A DNA stretch of 64,000 bases, taken from assembly GCA_963715785.1 (NCBI GenBank), contig OY970276.1:1178001-1242000 (forward strand), written 5' to 3'. The notes beneath the pieces were generated by a model. The model had not been told where the DNA came from. It ran no database searches and saw only the letters and a list, made by a program, of their open reading frames with translations. Shown one piece after another: positions 8,281 to 15,487 of this stretch; position 1 is the first letter of the stretch; each line of letters begins with the position of its first letter. Made by a program: the position numbers and the translations under genes. This DNA is from LD21 sp963715785. Its GTDB lineage: Bacteria > Bacteroidota > Bacteroidia > Bacteroidales > VadinHA17.

Positions 8281-9930
8281 ATGGCAAGTCTCAGGCTTAA
8301 ACTTGGAATGATCCCATCTACATCTAAAATCGAGCGCGCTGAAAAAGCTTTGATTACGGAATTTGAAAAGCTGAAAGTATTTTCAGATTCTGACGTGCTT
8401 GAGAGATATAACTTACTGGACGGCCTGGTAAATTCTTCTGATTTTATGGAAAAGTGCAAAGAGCTTAAATCTCTTCGCTATAAAGATTCCGAAGAATACC
8501 TGAATGAGAAAGAATTTAAATCCCTTCAAAAATCAAGGGATATTATCATGTATTTCAAAACTGCAGCAGGCGGGATGCTGAAGCGGTTCAAGGAGCTCGA
8601 CGGCTCGAAGAAGATACTTGATTTTGAGGCACTTGAGGACCTGATAGAATCACCTGCCTTCAAGGAAAAGCAGAAGATGAAACCATTCACTTTCAGGGAT
8701 ACTGATGAATACCGCAAATATGATGAGTACAAAACCCTGAAAAAAGACCCTGAAATAAAAGCATTCTTAAAACCGCCAAGGAAAAAGAAATTGTTCGGAA
8801 AAAAGCAGGCCATTCAACCTGAAAAAATCAAAACAAAATCAGTATTAAGGTTTGAAGAGCTAGACAAATTTGTAAAATCAGCCGAATTCCTTGCAAAGAA
8901 GAGGATGAAGGCTATAACTTTCAAAGACTCTGAAGAATACAAAAAGCTTCTTGAATACAAAAGATTAAAGAAGACTCTTGAAATAAAAGAGTTCTATAAA
9001 TTCAAATCGTCTAAAGAATATTCAAATTATCTGGATACTGATGGGTCAGCCAGGCTTAGCAGATATCATGAGCTCAAGGAATATGTTGCAACCCCTGAAT
9101 TTAAAAAGAGGAAGGAATATCTTCTCGACAATAAAAGGTTCGAAAAATCTGATATGTTCAAGCAGATTCAGGAGTTTAAAAAACTTAAAAAAAACAGTGA
9201 TGTCATATGGTATTTCAAGGTGAAAGACTCGGATAAGTTTGATCTTCTGAGACAACGGGAACTGACTTTCTATGATGAGTTTGACAGCGAAAAGCTTGAT
9301 ACTGAAAAATGGCTTACAAACTACTATTGGGGCGAAAAACTATTAAAAGACAGATATTCCGTAGAATCAGATCTTCAGGCATATACCGAAAAAGGAAACT
9401 TTGAGATCCGCAACAGTATCCTGAAAATAAACACAAAACCGCAGAAAATATCAGGAAAAGTCTGGACTGCTACCAAAGGTTTTTCAATAAGGGAGTTCAA
9501 TTACACTTCCGGCCTGATCAACTCAGGAAATAGCTTCAGGCAGAAATACGGGACATTCAGTGCAAAAATCAAGCTCGGAAATGCTTCGGCAAAAAGTGCT
9601 TTCTGGATGCTTGCCGATACGATAACACCCCATTTGGATATCTGCCGGACATCAAAAGGGAAGGTCCAGTTTGATTATTTTCCATCAGACGGAAAGGTTT
9701 CAAAAGCTTCTCTCAGCTCAAAATATTCCAATGATTATTATATTTATACCCTTGAATGGACCCCTGATAAACTTGTCTGGAAAATAAACGGGGCTGAAGT
9801 ATTTACTCAAACCACTGATGTGCCTTCGGAACCGATGTACCTGCTTTTTGCGGGTGGATTGGAAAAGCCTGTTAATACAATGTCATCAATGGAAATTGAC
9901 TGGGTAAGGGTCTACAAACCTAAAAAATAA
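8281..9930 (+). CDS. GH16-fold protein with N-terminal repeats, catalytic residues lost
   Basis: Protein of 549 aa in two parts. Residues 40-315 hold four degenerate copies of a charged, largely helical repeat (about 40-93, 99-163, 188-241, 258-313) with the pattern RΦxEL, then EFxxK, then DSEEYKKxxEYKxLKK, then EIKxFYKF. I do not recognise the repeat. Residues 328-549 are a GH16 laminarinase-like jelly roll: FYDEFDSEKLDTEKW start, GTFSAKI, FWMLAD, YTLEWTPDKLVWKING and a WVRVYKPKK end. At the catalytic strand, where GH16 enzymes have E-x-D-x-x-E, this protein reads HLDICR (451-456), so both glutamates are absent and only the central Asp remains. There is no signal peptide. I infer a carbohydrate-binding or structural role rather than hydrolysis. 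Confidence 0.8.
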   Translation: MASLRLKLGMIPSTSKIERAEKALITEFEKLKVFSDSDVLERYNLLDGLVNSSDFMEKCKELKSLRYKDSEEYLNEKEFKSLQKSRDIIMYFKTAAGGMLKRFKELDGSKKILDFEALEDLIESPAFKEKQKMKPFTFRDTDEYRKYDEYKTLKKDPEIKAFLKPPRKKKLFGKKQAIQPEKIKTKSVLRFEELDKFVKSAEFLAKKRMKAITFKDSEEYKKLLEYKRLKKTLEIKEFYKFKSSKEYSNYLDTDGSARLSRYHELKEYVATPEFKKRKEYLLDNKRFEKSDMFKQIQEFKKLKKNSDVIWYFKVKDSDKFDLLRQRELTFYDEFDSEKLDTEKWLTNYYWGEKLLKDRYSVESDLQAYTEKGNFEIRNSILKINTKPQKISGKVWTATKGFSIREFNYTSGLINSGNSFRQKYGTFSAKIKLGNASAKSAFWMLADTITPHLDICRTSKGKVQFDYFPSDGKVSKASLSSKYSNDYYIYTLEWTPDKLVWKINGAEVFTQTTDVPSEPMYLLFAGGLEKPVNTMSSMEIDWVRVYKPKK

Positions 9931-9955
9931 AGAAATTTTTATAATCATGCTGTAT

Positions 9956-9980
9956 ACAGACGTCCGGCCCGGGCGTCTGT
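9956..9980 (+). terminator. Hairpin downstream of the GH16-fold gene
   Basis: Perfect 7-base arms ACAGACG (9956-9962) and CGTCTGT (9974-9980), with GC-rich bases between them that may extend the stem. Only a weak T run follows (ATCTGTTT), so termination is likely but not classical. Confidence 0.5.
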
Positions 9981-10342
9981 ATCTGTTTAAGGCTATTTGA
10001 TAAGCGAGGTCAGATAAGCCCCAAGTCTTTTTATTATCAATATCAATACAACTATTGTAATCGTTATCATCGTTGTCTCGATTTGAGTTTACCCTTTGTA
10101 AAATTGCAACCAAGCAATATACCCAATTTAATTTGTGTACAATATTATCGGTTAGTAATTCCCTTTTTAATTAGAAACAAACAAATTCAAAATTTGTTTG
10201 AAAAGCGGTATCCCCCAGCCCGCCTCAGCATTAAAGCATCGGAAAGATGAATGCAGGTTTTACTGTTTAAGTTATTCTTTCAGAAAGAATTATTTCCAAC
10301 GAGATAGCAGCAGAAATATCGGCTGTAAATTTTTTTAATTGG
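9981..10342. other. Intergenic region without a supported gene
   Basis: No frame here has a start codon and protein-like sequence. An AT-rich stretch at 10030-10085 reads as near-repetitive hydrophobic codons without a start. I see no tRNA, riboswitch or repeat family. The only clear signal in the gap is the ECF promoter that follows at 10343. Confidence 0.5.
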
Positions 10343-10368
10343 TGTAACTTTTCACTATTTCAATCGTC
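10343..10368 (+). promoter_or_regulatory. ECF sigma-type promoter (TGTAAC-N16-CGTC)
   Basis: TGTAAC (10343-10348) and CGTC (10365-10368) are separated by exactly 16 bases, the -35/-10 arrangement typical of ECF sigma factors (AAC core, CGT core). The sigma gene begins 20 bases further on, which implies autoregulation. Confidence 0.6.
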
Positions 10369-10388
10369 TTTGCATTGTAATTGAGGTC

Positions 10389-10874
10389 ATGACAGTAAAA
10401 GAATACAACAGGTCAGTGGAAGAATTTGCCGATTCTGTTTATCGTTTCATCAGAGGCAACCTTAAGGATGATGAACGGTCAAGCGATATCGTTCAGGATA
10501 GCTACGAGAGGCTTTGGAGAAATATTACAGAAATAGAATATCCTGTGGTGAAATCCTGGCTTTTCTCAACAGCATACCATCTCATGATCGATATTATCAG
10601 GAAGGAAAAGAGGATGACCGCTCTTGAAGCAATACATGAAAACGATCTCTCTTACGAATCTCATTATACTGATCTGAATGAGATCCTTCACCGGGCTTTG
10701 GAGAATTTGCCTGAACAGCAAAAAACCTCTGTAATGCTGCGTGACTATGAAGGATACAGTTATAAAGAAATTGGTGAAATTACCGGATTGAGCGAGGCCC
10801 AGGTGAAAACAAATATTTACCGCGGACGGGTTACTTTGAAAAACTATATTGGTAAAATTGAAACAATTCTTTAG
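10389..10874 (+). CDS. ECF RNA polymerase sigma factor
   Basis: Sigma-70 family extracytoplasmic-function factor of 161 aa. Region 2 (about 10-75) contains VYRFIRGNLKDDERSSDIVQDSYERLW and the YPVVKSWLFSTAYHLMIDIIRKEKR DNA-melting segment. Region 4 (about 100-155) has LPEQQKTSVMLRDYEGYSYKEIGEITGLSEAQVKTNIYRGR, a standard HTH. Length and domain order are normal. It is followed after 2 bases by a membrane protein that looks like its anti-sigma factor, then by a barrel gene. The -35/-10 pair upstream suits ECF recognition, so positive autoregulation is likely. The stimulus is unknown. Confidence 0.95.
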   Translation: MTVKEYNRSVEEFADSVYRFIRGNLKDDERSSDIVQDSYERLWRNITEIEYPVVKSWLFSTAYHLMIDIIRKEKRMTALEAIHENDLSYESHYTDLNEILHRALENLPEQQKTSVMLRDYEGYSYKEIGEITGLSEAQVKTNIYRGRVTLKNYIGKIETIL

Positions 10875-10876
10875 CC

Positions 10877-11971
10877 ATGAATATCGACAGATCAAATTAT
10901 GAAATATGGCTTATCGATTGGCTCGACGGAAATCTGAATAAGATCAGGACTGAACAGCTTCTGAATTTTCTCAATGAAAATCCCGATCTTAAGGATGAAT
11001 CTGATGAATTGTCTGCCTTCAGTCTAAATCCCGCAACAGACTCTTTCCCTGGTAAAAACCGACTGAAAAAAACAGCTGTTGAGATGCACTCATCGCATTT
11101 CGAATTTCTTTCCGTCGGTTATCTCGAGAATGACCTTACCACGGAACAGATTTCAGAACTGAAGGAAGTGATTGATCTTGATCCGGAGAAAAAAAAGACC
11201 TTCGATATAATACAGAAAATGAAGTTGTCGCCGGCTCTGCTTCATTATAGAAAGAAAAACCGCCTCTTCAAAAGAAGCTTTGCTCAAAATGCAGTTCGCT
11301 TCTCTTTTATAGGTCTGTCAGCAGCAGCAGTGGTTGCCTTCGTCTTAATAAGCTATTTTTCAAAACCCGGATTGCCGGTGATCAGATCTGTAAAATCTGC
11401 ACAGGTCATACCTGCCGACAGCATTGTTACCAGGCCAATGGCAAATAACACACGCACAGTCACTAACAAGAAAAGGACAGTCGCATCTCAGGGCAAACAT
11501 TATTATAAAGCAGAGTCGGCCGGGAAACCTGTTCTTGCCGCACTTACAGCCGAGGATCAGAAGATTCCTGTCGATTCATCGATAAGATCCTATCCCATGT
11601 CAGACGCAATTCCCGTAAGGATTACCGTTCCATCAGACCTAAAGCTGATAGAAGAGCTTCCCGGAAAAAATCTTGTTTCTCTTAATTTTGCAGCACCTCT
11701 TAATGATTACGATGAAGACAGGCCGAAAATGAGCAAATTCATTGCAAAATTCCTTCGTGAAAAAATCCTGAAAGAAAAACCAACAAAAGACAGGCCTCTT
11801 AATATTTATGAGATTGCCGAAGCCGGAGTTACAGAACTAAATAAACTATTTGGCTGGGAGATGGCACTGGATGAAAGAAAAGACAATAATGGGGAACTTA
11901 AGTCGATCTATTTCAGCTCAAGGATCATAAAATTTAATGCTCCGGTTAAAAAATCTGAGCAGGGTCAGTAA
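10877..11971 (+). CDS. Putative anti-sigma factor, single-pass membrane protein
   Basis: Protein of 364 aa, start 2 bases after the ECF sigma stop. The cytoplasmic N-terminus holds two related segments, residues 8-42 (YEIWLIDWLDGNL..EQLLNFLNENPDL) and 75-110 (FEFLSVGYLENDLTTEQ..ELKEVIDLDPE), each like the short helical anti-sigma module but lacking zinc-finger cysteines. One transmembrane helix spans 142-162. The periplasmic part (165-364) is basic and Ser/Thr-rich, without a fold I can name. By position, topology and the tandem module I infer it sequesters the ECF factor; this is not shown by a catalytic or metal motif. Confidence 0.7.
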   Translation: MNIDRSNYEIWLIDWLDGNLNKIRTEQLLNFLNENPDLKDESDELSAFSLNPATDSFPGKNRLKKTAVEMHSSHFEFLSVGYLENDLTTEQISELKEVIDLDPEKKKTFDIIQKMKLSPALLHYRKKNRLFKRSFAQNAVRFSFIGLSAAAVVAFVLISYFSKPGLPVIRSVKSAQVIPADSIVTRPMANNTRTVTNKKRTVASQGKHYYKAESAGKPVLAALTAEDQKIPVDSSIRSYPMSDAIPVRITVPSDLKLIEELPGKNLVSLNFAAPLNDYDEDRPKMSKFIAKFLREKILKEKPTKDRPLNIYEIAEAGVTELNKLFGWEMALDERKDNNGELKSIYFSSRIIKFNAPVKKSEQGQ

Positions 11972-12120
11972 CTTTTCAGAACCTGTCTTCGTCACAGCAT
12001 TGAATTAGAAATACATTTAACCACTAATCTCATGAAAAGGGGATGTTTCAAAATCATTAACAACTCAGGCATAATGAAGAAAAATGTGACCCGGATCATG
12101 TCATTAAAATTTAACTTAAA

Positions 12121-13068
12121 ATGATGAAAAAGTTTGGATTGACAGTATTACTTGCAGCAATACTTATGAACGGATTCTGTATGAAAGTATCAGCTGTGGA
12201 CCAGGCTGCGGTGAAGGAGGGTAAAGATTCCCTCAGCAGCGAGACGACAAAAGTTACCATTGGCAATGATCTGGTAAGTGTTGAACATAAGGATTCAGCC
12301 ATAAATCTGAAATCAGGGGACAGAGGTCTTACAATTCTCGAATCGTTGGAAGTGCCCGGATTCAGAATTAAAAAATACAATGGGAACGACAATTGGAACG
12401 AAAATGACTGGGATCAGGAACACTCCGGAAGAAGAAGAAACAGATTTCATGGACACTGGTCAGGTGTTGAGCTTGGCCTGAATAATTGGGTAGCATCAAG
12501 AAGCAGCCTTGCTTTACCTGATAATATCGATTATATGACGCTTCATTCGAGCAAATCAACAAATTTCAATATCAATTTTGCCCAGCTTAGTCTTGGGCTG
12601 TCAAGACATATCGGATTTGTAACCGGTCTCGGACTGAATTGGAATAACTACAGATTCGACGGGAATAATAATATTGTTAAAGGCGATAATGGTGTCATTG
12701 AAAGACTCGATCCCGGTGATAATCTTCAAAAATCAAAACTTGCAACTCTATTTCTTACAGTTCCCTTTCTGCTGGAAATGCAGCTGCCTGTCAATCATAA
12801 TCATCTTAGTATTGCCGCAGGCCCTATTGGAGCTGTAAAATTGGGCTCTCATACTAAAATGGTATATGAGAACGGACATACAGTAAAATCGTATGGTGAT
12901 TTTAGTCTGAATATGATGCGCTGTGGCGCTACCGCACGTGTGGGCTATGGAAATTTTCAGATCTATGGGACCTATTATCTTACCCCGGAGTTTGAAACAG
13001 GCAAGGGCCCTGCTGAAACAGATCTCTATCCATTTGAAATAGGGGTGGCACTCACCTTTAACAATTAA
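12121..13068 (+). CDS. Outer-membrane beta-barrel protein, PorT-like
   Basis: Protein of 315 aa. A cleavable signal peptide (1-25, ending CMKVSA) is followed by an acidic linker and a charged NDNWNENDWDQEHSGRRRNRF patch. An eight-strand-like barrel then begins at HWSGVELGLNNW (about 110), with repeated patterns such as LSLGLSRHIGFVTGLGLNW, and ends in VALTFNN. This matches the outer membrane beta-barrel (OMP_b-brl_2/PorT-like) proteins common in Bacteroidota. It lies 149 bases after the putative anti-sigma gene in the same direction, so it may belong to the ECF regulon, although I see no second TGTAAC/CGTC promoter in the gap. A strong terminator follows. Function unknown. Confidence 0.75.
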   Translation: MMKKFGLTVLLAAILMNGFCMKVSAVDQAAVKEGKDSLSSETTKVTIGNDLVSVEHKDSAINLKSGDRGLTILESLEVPGFRIKKYNGNDNWNENDWDQEHSGRRRNRFHGHWSGVELGLNNWVASRSSLALPDNIDYMTLHSSKSTNFNINFAQLSLGLSRHIGFVTGLGLNWNNYRFDGNNNIVKGDNGVIERLDPGDNLQKSKLATLFLTVPFLLEMQLPVNHNHLSIAAGPIGAVKLGSHTKMVYENGHTVKSYGDFSLNMMRCGATARVGYGNFQIYGTYYLTPEFETGKGPAETDLYPFEIGVALTFNN

Positions 13069-13107
13069 ATTCCGAATCATTTCTGAATCATTCCTGAAAT
13101 CCTGGAG

Positions 13108-13139
13108 GCCGTCTCATACCATAATTGAGACGGCTTTTT
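13108..13139 (+). terminator. Rho-independent terminator
   Basis: Stem GCCGTCTCA (13108-13116) / TGAGACGGC (13126-13134) with a 9-base loop and a TTTTTA tail, directly after the barrel gene. Nearly the same stem recurs at 61683-61711. Confidence 0.9.
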
Positions 13140-13192
13140 AATTCCATTTCTTTTGAAAACAGGTTTGCTTGACCCCAACCCCCCCGGATGGG

Positions 13193-13227
13193 CAACCCCC
13201 CAACCCCCCACATAGGGGGCTTAAGAT
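13193..13227 (+). repeat. 35-bp C/G-tract repeat, copy 1
   Basis: Starts with tandem CAACCCCCC tracts and ends in ATAGGGGGCTTAAGAT, so the C-run and G-run can pair. The identical 35 bases recur at 13254-13288 after a 26-base spacer, and a diverged inverted copy lies at 13552-13586. Confidence 0.9.
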
Positions 13228-13253
13228 ACCTGCGTTTCCGACTCCCGGTGTAT

Positions 13254-13288
13254 CAACCCCCCAACCCCCCACATAGGGGGCTTAAGAT
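13254..13288 (+). repeat. 35-bp C/G-tract repeat, copy 2
   Basis: Exact second copy of the 13193-13227 unit in the same orientation. Such C/G-tract elements are frequent between genes in Bacteroidota and often neighbour DUF559 nuclease genes, as here. Confidence 0.9.
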
Positions 13289-13338
13289 TAGGTAAAAGAT
13301 TTTAATTTTTAGTATTTTTAATATAAAACCTGTCAATT

Positions 13339-13558
13339 ATGAAGGGATTAAGTGTAGAATATCCAATGTATTATGGTGCTAAACCTTCAATATTTAAGTT
13401 GGCAAAGGAATTAAGGAAGACTCAAACAGAGGCAGAAAAAATCCTTTGGTTAAAACTAAATAAAAATCAGATTTCTGGTCTTCATTTTCGGAGACAACAC
13501 AGATTATACAGTAAATCAAATTGAAGAGATTTCAAAAAAACTATTAACTGAGTCCTAA
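13339..13558 (+). pseudogene. DUF559 endonuclease-domain gene, internally deleted
   Basis: The first frame (ATG 13339) gives the start of a DUF559 (Vsr-like restriction-endonuclease fold) protein: ELRKTQTEAEKILWLKLNKNQ, then GLHFRRQH at about 50-55, then a stop after 61 codons. In the +1 frame directly afterwards comes NQIEEISKKLLTES with a stop at 13556, which looks like the normal C-terminus of the same family. The middle of the domain, including the catalytic acidic strand (FIVDFY..EIDG in intact members), is missing. I therefore read it as a remnant made by an internal deletion of about 150 bases. It is flanked by C/G-tract repeats in opposite orientations. Confidence 0.75.
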
Positions 13559-13586
13559 GCCCCCCAGATGGGGGGTTGGGGGGTTG
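13552..13586 (-). repeat. Inverted diverged copy of the 35-bp C/G-tract repeat
   Basis: Read on the minus strand this starts CAACCCCCCAACCCCCC and ends GGGGGGCTTAGGAC, matching the 13193 and 13254 units with a few changes. It overlaps the end of the DUF559 remnant. A further partial unit (GGGTTGGGGGGTTG) lies at 13597-13610. Confidence 0.8.
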
Positions 13587-13842
13587 AATTAAGAATGGGT
13601 TGGGGGGTTGATTAAAAAGAAGTCGTAGCTTTAAACTTTTTTATTAAACTCTCAATAGAAGGTTCGCATACCCCTCTATATTATACACAGTTTTTCCTAT
13701 TTATTAACTAGCTGGTAATTAAAGCTTTAATATCCATTAGCTTGACGATAATGGGATGCCTCCCCCCTCCAAAAGCCTCAGGTTATGTAACCTGATGTAT
13801 GCAAAAAATAGATAGAACAAAGGTAGTCTTGCCTTTTTTATT
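13587..13842. other. Intergenic tail of the repeat region
   Basis: No supported gene. It holds the partial G-tract unit near 13597-13610, an AT-rich stretch, and a small hairpin CAGGTTA/TAACCTG at 13779-13794 next to a C-run. The MoeB/ThiF promoter follows at 13843. Confidence 0.5.
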
Positions 13843-13874
13843 TTTGCATCTTCTATAGCTGAACAGTATATTTG
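13843..13874 (+). promoter_or_regulatory. Bacteroidota housekeeping promoter (TTTG-N20-TATATTTG)
   Basis: The -33 element TTTG (13843-13846) and -7 element TATATTTG (13867-13874) are 20 bases apart, matching the Bacteroidota consensus TTTG-N19-21-TAnnTTTG. The MoeB/ThiF-like gene starts 20 bases later. Confidence 0.7.
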
Positions 13875-13894
13875 TACAACCTTGAAAATCGATT

Positions 13895-14662
13895 ATGAAA
13901 GGCAATATATTATCTCCCAGAGAAATAAGAAGGTACCACAAACAGATTATGATCCCGGAGATTGGCATCGAAGGTCAGGAAAAGCTGAAACTTGCAAAAG
14001 TCCTGGTTATAGGGGCAGGAGGAATCGGATGCCCTGTCCTTCAATACCTCACTGCAGCGGGAATAGGCAAAATTGGAATTGTTGAATTTGACATGGTTGA
14101 TGAAACCAATCTTCAGAGACAGATACTCTATGGCTCCGCTGATGTGGGAAAGCTTAAATCAGTTATCGTAAAAGAACGTCTCTCGCATTTAAACTCACTT
14201 GTCGAATCAGAGATATTCAATCTCAGATATAGCGTCGCAAATTCTCTTAAACTCTTCGGCAATTACGATATTCTGGTTGATGCGACTGATAACCTTGAAA
14301 CCAGGTATATAATCAACGATGCGTGTGTCATCCTTGGGAAACCTATGGTGCATGGAGCAATCTATAAATATGAAGGGGTAGTTTCTGTTTTTAATTATAA
14401 TGGCAGCGCTACTTACCGGTGTTATAATCCTGCTGCAGAGAAGCAGGATTATAAAAACCCTCAACCATCAGATATAGGATTGTTTGGAGTCCTTCCGGGG
14501 ATTATCGGAACTTTTATAGCCAATGAAGTAATTAAGGTAATCACCGGCACAGGAGACATTTTATTTAATAAGGTCCTGTTGATTAATATTTTAACTAATT
14601 CTTTCAGGACATTCACTATAAAAAATATTCCTGAGAATCATAATATCAGCAGGCCGGAGTGA
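13895..14662 (+). CDS. HesA/MoeB/ThiF family adenylyltransferase
   Basis: E1-like enzyme of 255 aa that adenylates the C-terminal glycine of a ubiquitin-like sulfur carrier (MoaD or ThiS). The family start RRYHKQIMIPEIGIEGQEKL is followed by nucleotide-binding GAGGIG (40-45), the NLQRQILY arginine segment, DATDNLETR with the catalytic Asp, and GVLPGIIGT near 195. The structural zinc site of MoeB is eroded: the usual CxxC is reduced to TYRC and the C-terminal CxxC is absent. Whether it serves molybdopterin or thiamine synthesis cannot be decided. moaD and moaE are in this window (39.9-40.6 kb) but not adjacent. Confidence 0.88.
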   Translation: MKGNILSPREIRRYHKQIMIPEIGIEGQEKLKLAKVLVIGAGGIGCPVLQYLTAAGIGKIGIVEFDMVDETNLQRQILYGSADVGKLKSVIVKERLSHLNSLVESEIFNLRYSVANSLKLFGNYDILVDATDNLETRYIINDACVILGKPMVHGAIYKYEGVVSVFNYNGSATYRCYNPAAEKQDYKNPQPSDIGLFGVLPGIIGTFIANEVIKVITGTGDILFNKVLLINILTNSFRTFTIKNIPENHNISRPE

Positions 14663-14708
14663 ACCAGGCATTCCTGTCTCTCTGCTTGAAAATAATAATT
14701 CATTATCC

Positions 14709-15416
14709 ATGAGACTTTTACTGATAAGCAATTCAACTAATCCCGGAGAACCTTATCTTGATTATCCAAAGCATGCAATAAAGGATTTTCTTGGTGATAA
14801 ACCTGTGAAGGCATTGTTTATTCCGTATGCTGCAGTTACCTATTCTTTCGATGAATATGAAGAAAAAGTATCTGAAAGATTCTCGGAGATTGGCCATGAG
14901 ATTGTATCGATCCATCGCTATGACGACAAGGTTGCAGCGGTTAAGGATTCAGCGGCAATTGTAATTGGCGGAGGAAATACCTGGATGCTGTTAAAAAGAT
15001 TACAGGATAATAATCTTCCTGATGTTCTCAGAGAGAAGATTATCACAGGAACACCTTATATAGGCTGGAGCGCCGGCTCAAATGTCGCCTGTCCGACAAT
15101 TATGACTACCAATGATATGCCAGTCGTCGGTGTGCATTCATTTAAAGCCTTGAATCTGATACCTTTTCAGATCAATCCGCATTACACTGATGACAGACCC
15201 GCCGGGCATGCAGGTGAAACAAGGGAACAGAGAATAGAGGAATTCATTGAAATCAACCGCGACATTTATGTTGCCGGCCTGAGGGAAGGAACTATGTTAA
15301 TCCGTGACGGAGAAAAGATTACCCTTGCAGGTAACCGCACAATCAGGATATTCAAATATAATTCAGCAGCTTCCGAACTCGGAACAAATGATGACTTAAC
15401 TTTCCTTCTGAGATAA
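14709..15416 (+). CDS. pepE: Dipeptidase E (alpha-aspartyl dipeptidase, peptidase S51)
   Basis: Cytoplasmic serine peptidase of 235 aa that hydrolyses dipeptides with N-terminal aspartate. The nucleophile elbow GWSAGSN places Ser121, NPHY gives His158 and LREGT gives Glu193, each one residue from the Ser120/His157/Glu192 triad of Salmonella PepE. The VIGGGNTWMLLKRL motif (85-98) is also typical. Length matches the family (about 230 aa). It lies 46 bases after the MoeB/ThiF-like gene and could share its promoter. Assignment is firm. Confidence 0.95.
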   Translation: MRLLLISNSTNPGEPYLDYPKHAIKDFLGDKPVKALFIPYAAVTYSFDEYEEKVSERFSEIGHEIVSIHRYDDKVAAVKDSAAIVIGGGNTWMLLKRLQDNNLPDVLREKIITGTPYIGWSAGSNVACPTIMTTNDMPVVGVHSFKALNLIPFQINPHYTDDRPAGHAGETREQRIEEFIEINRDIYVAGLREGTMLIRDGEKITLAGNRTIRIFKYNSAASELGTNDDLTFLLR

Positions 15417-15441
15417 AAGAAGTATTTCAATCCAAATAAAT

Positions 15442-15449
15442 TAACTTTG
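15442..15449 (+). promoter_or_regulatory. Promoter -7 box TAACTTTG for the AsmA-like gene
   Basis: TAACTTTG matches TAnnTTTG and lies 38 bases before the ATG at 15488. No clear TTTG is found about 20 bases upstream, so the -33 element is weak or absent. Confidence 0.45.
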
Positions 15450-15487
15450 CCAATCGTTTACTAATTAGCAAGATATTTTTTATTTAG

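Noticed and set aside
10030..10085. Near-repetitive hydrophobic reading (LFIININTT...VIVIIVV) upstream of the ECF gene
   Set aside because: No start codon and AT-rich low complexity explain it; not a credible small membrane protein.
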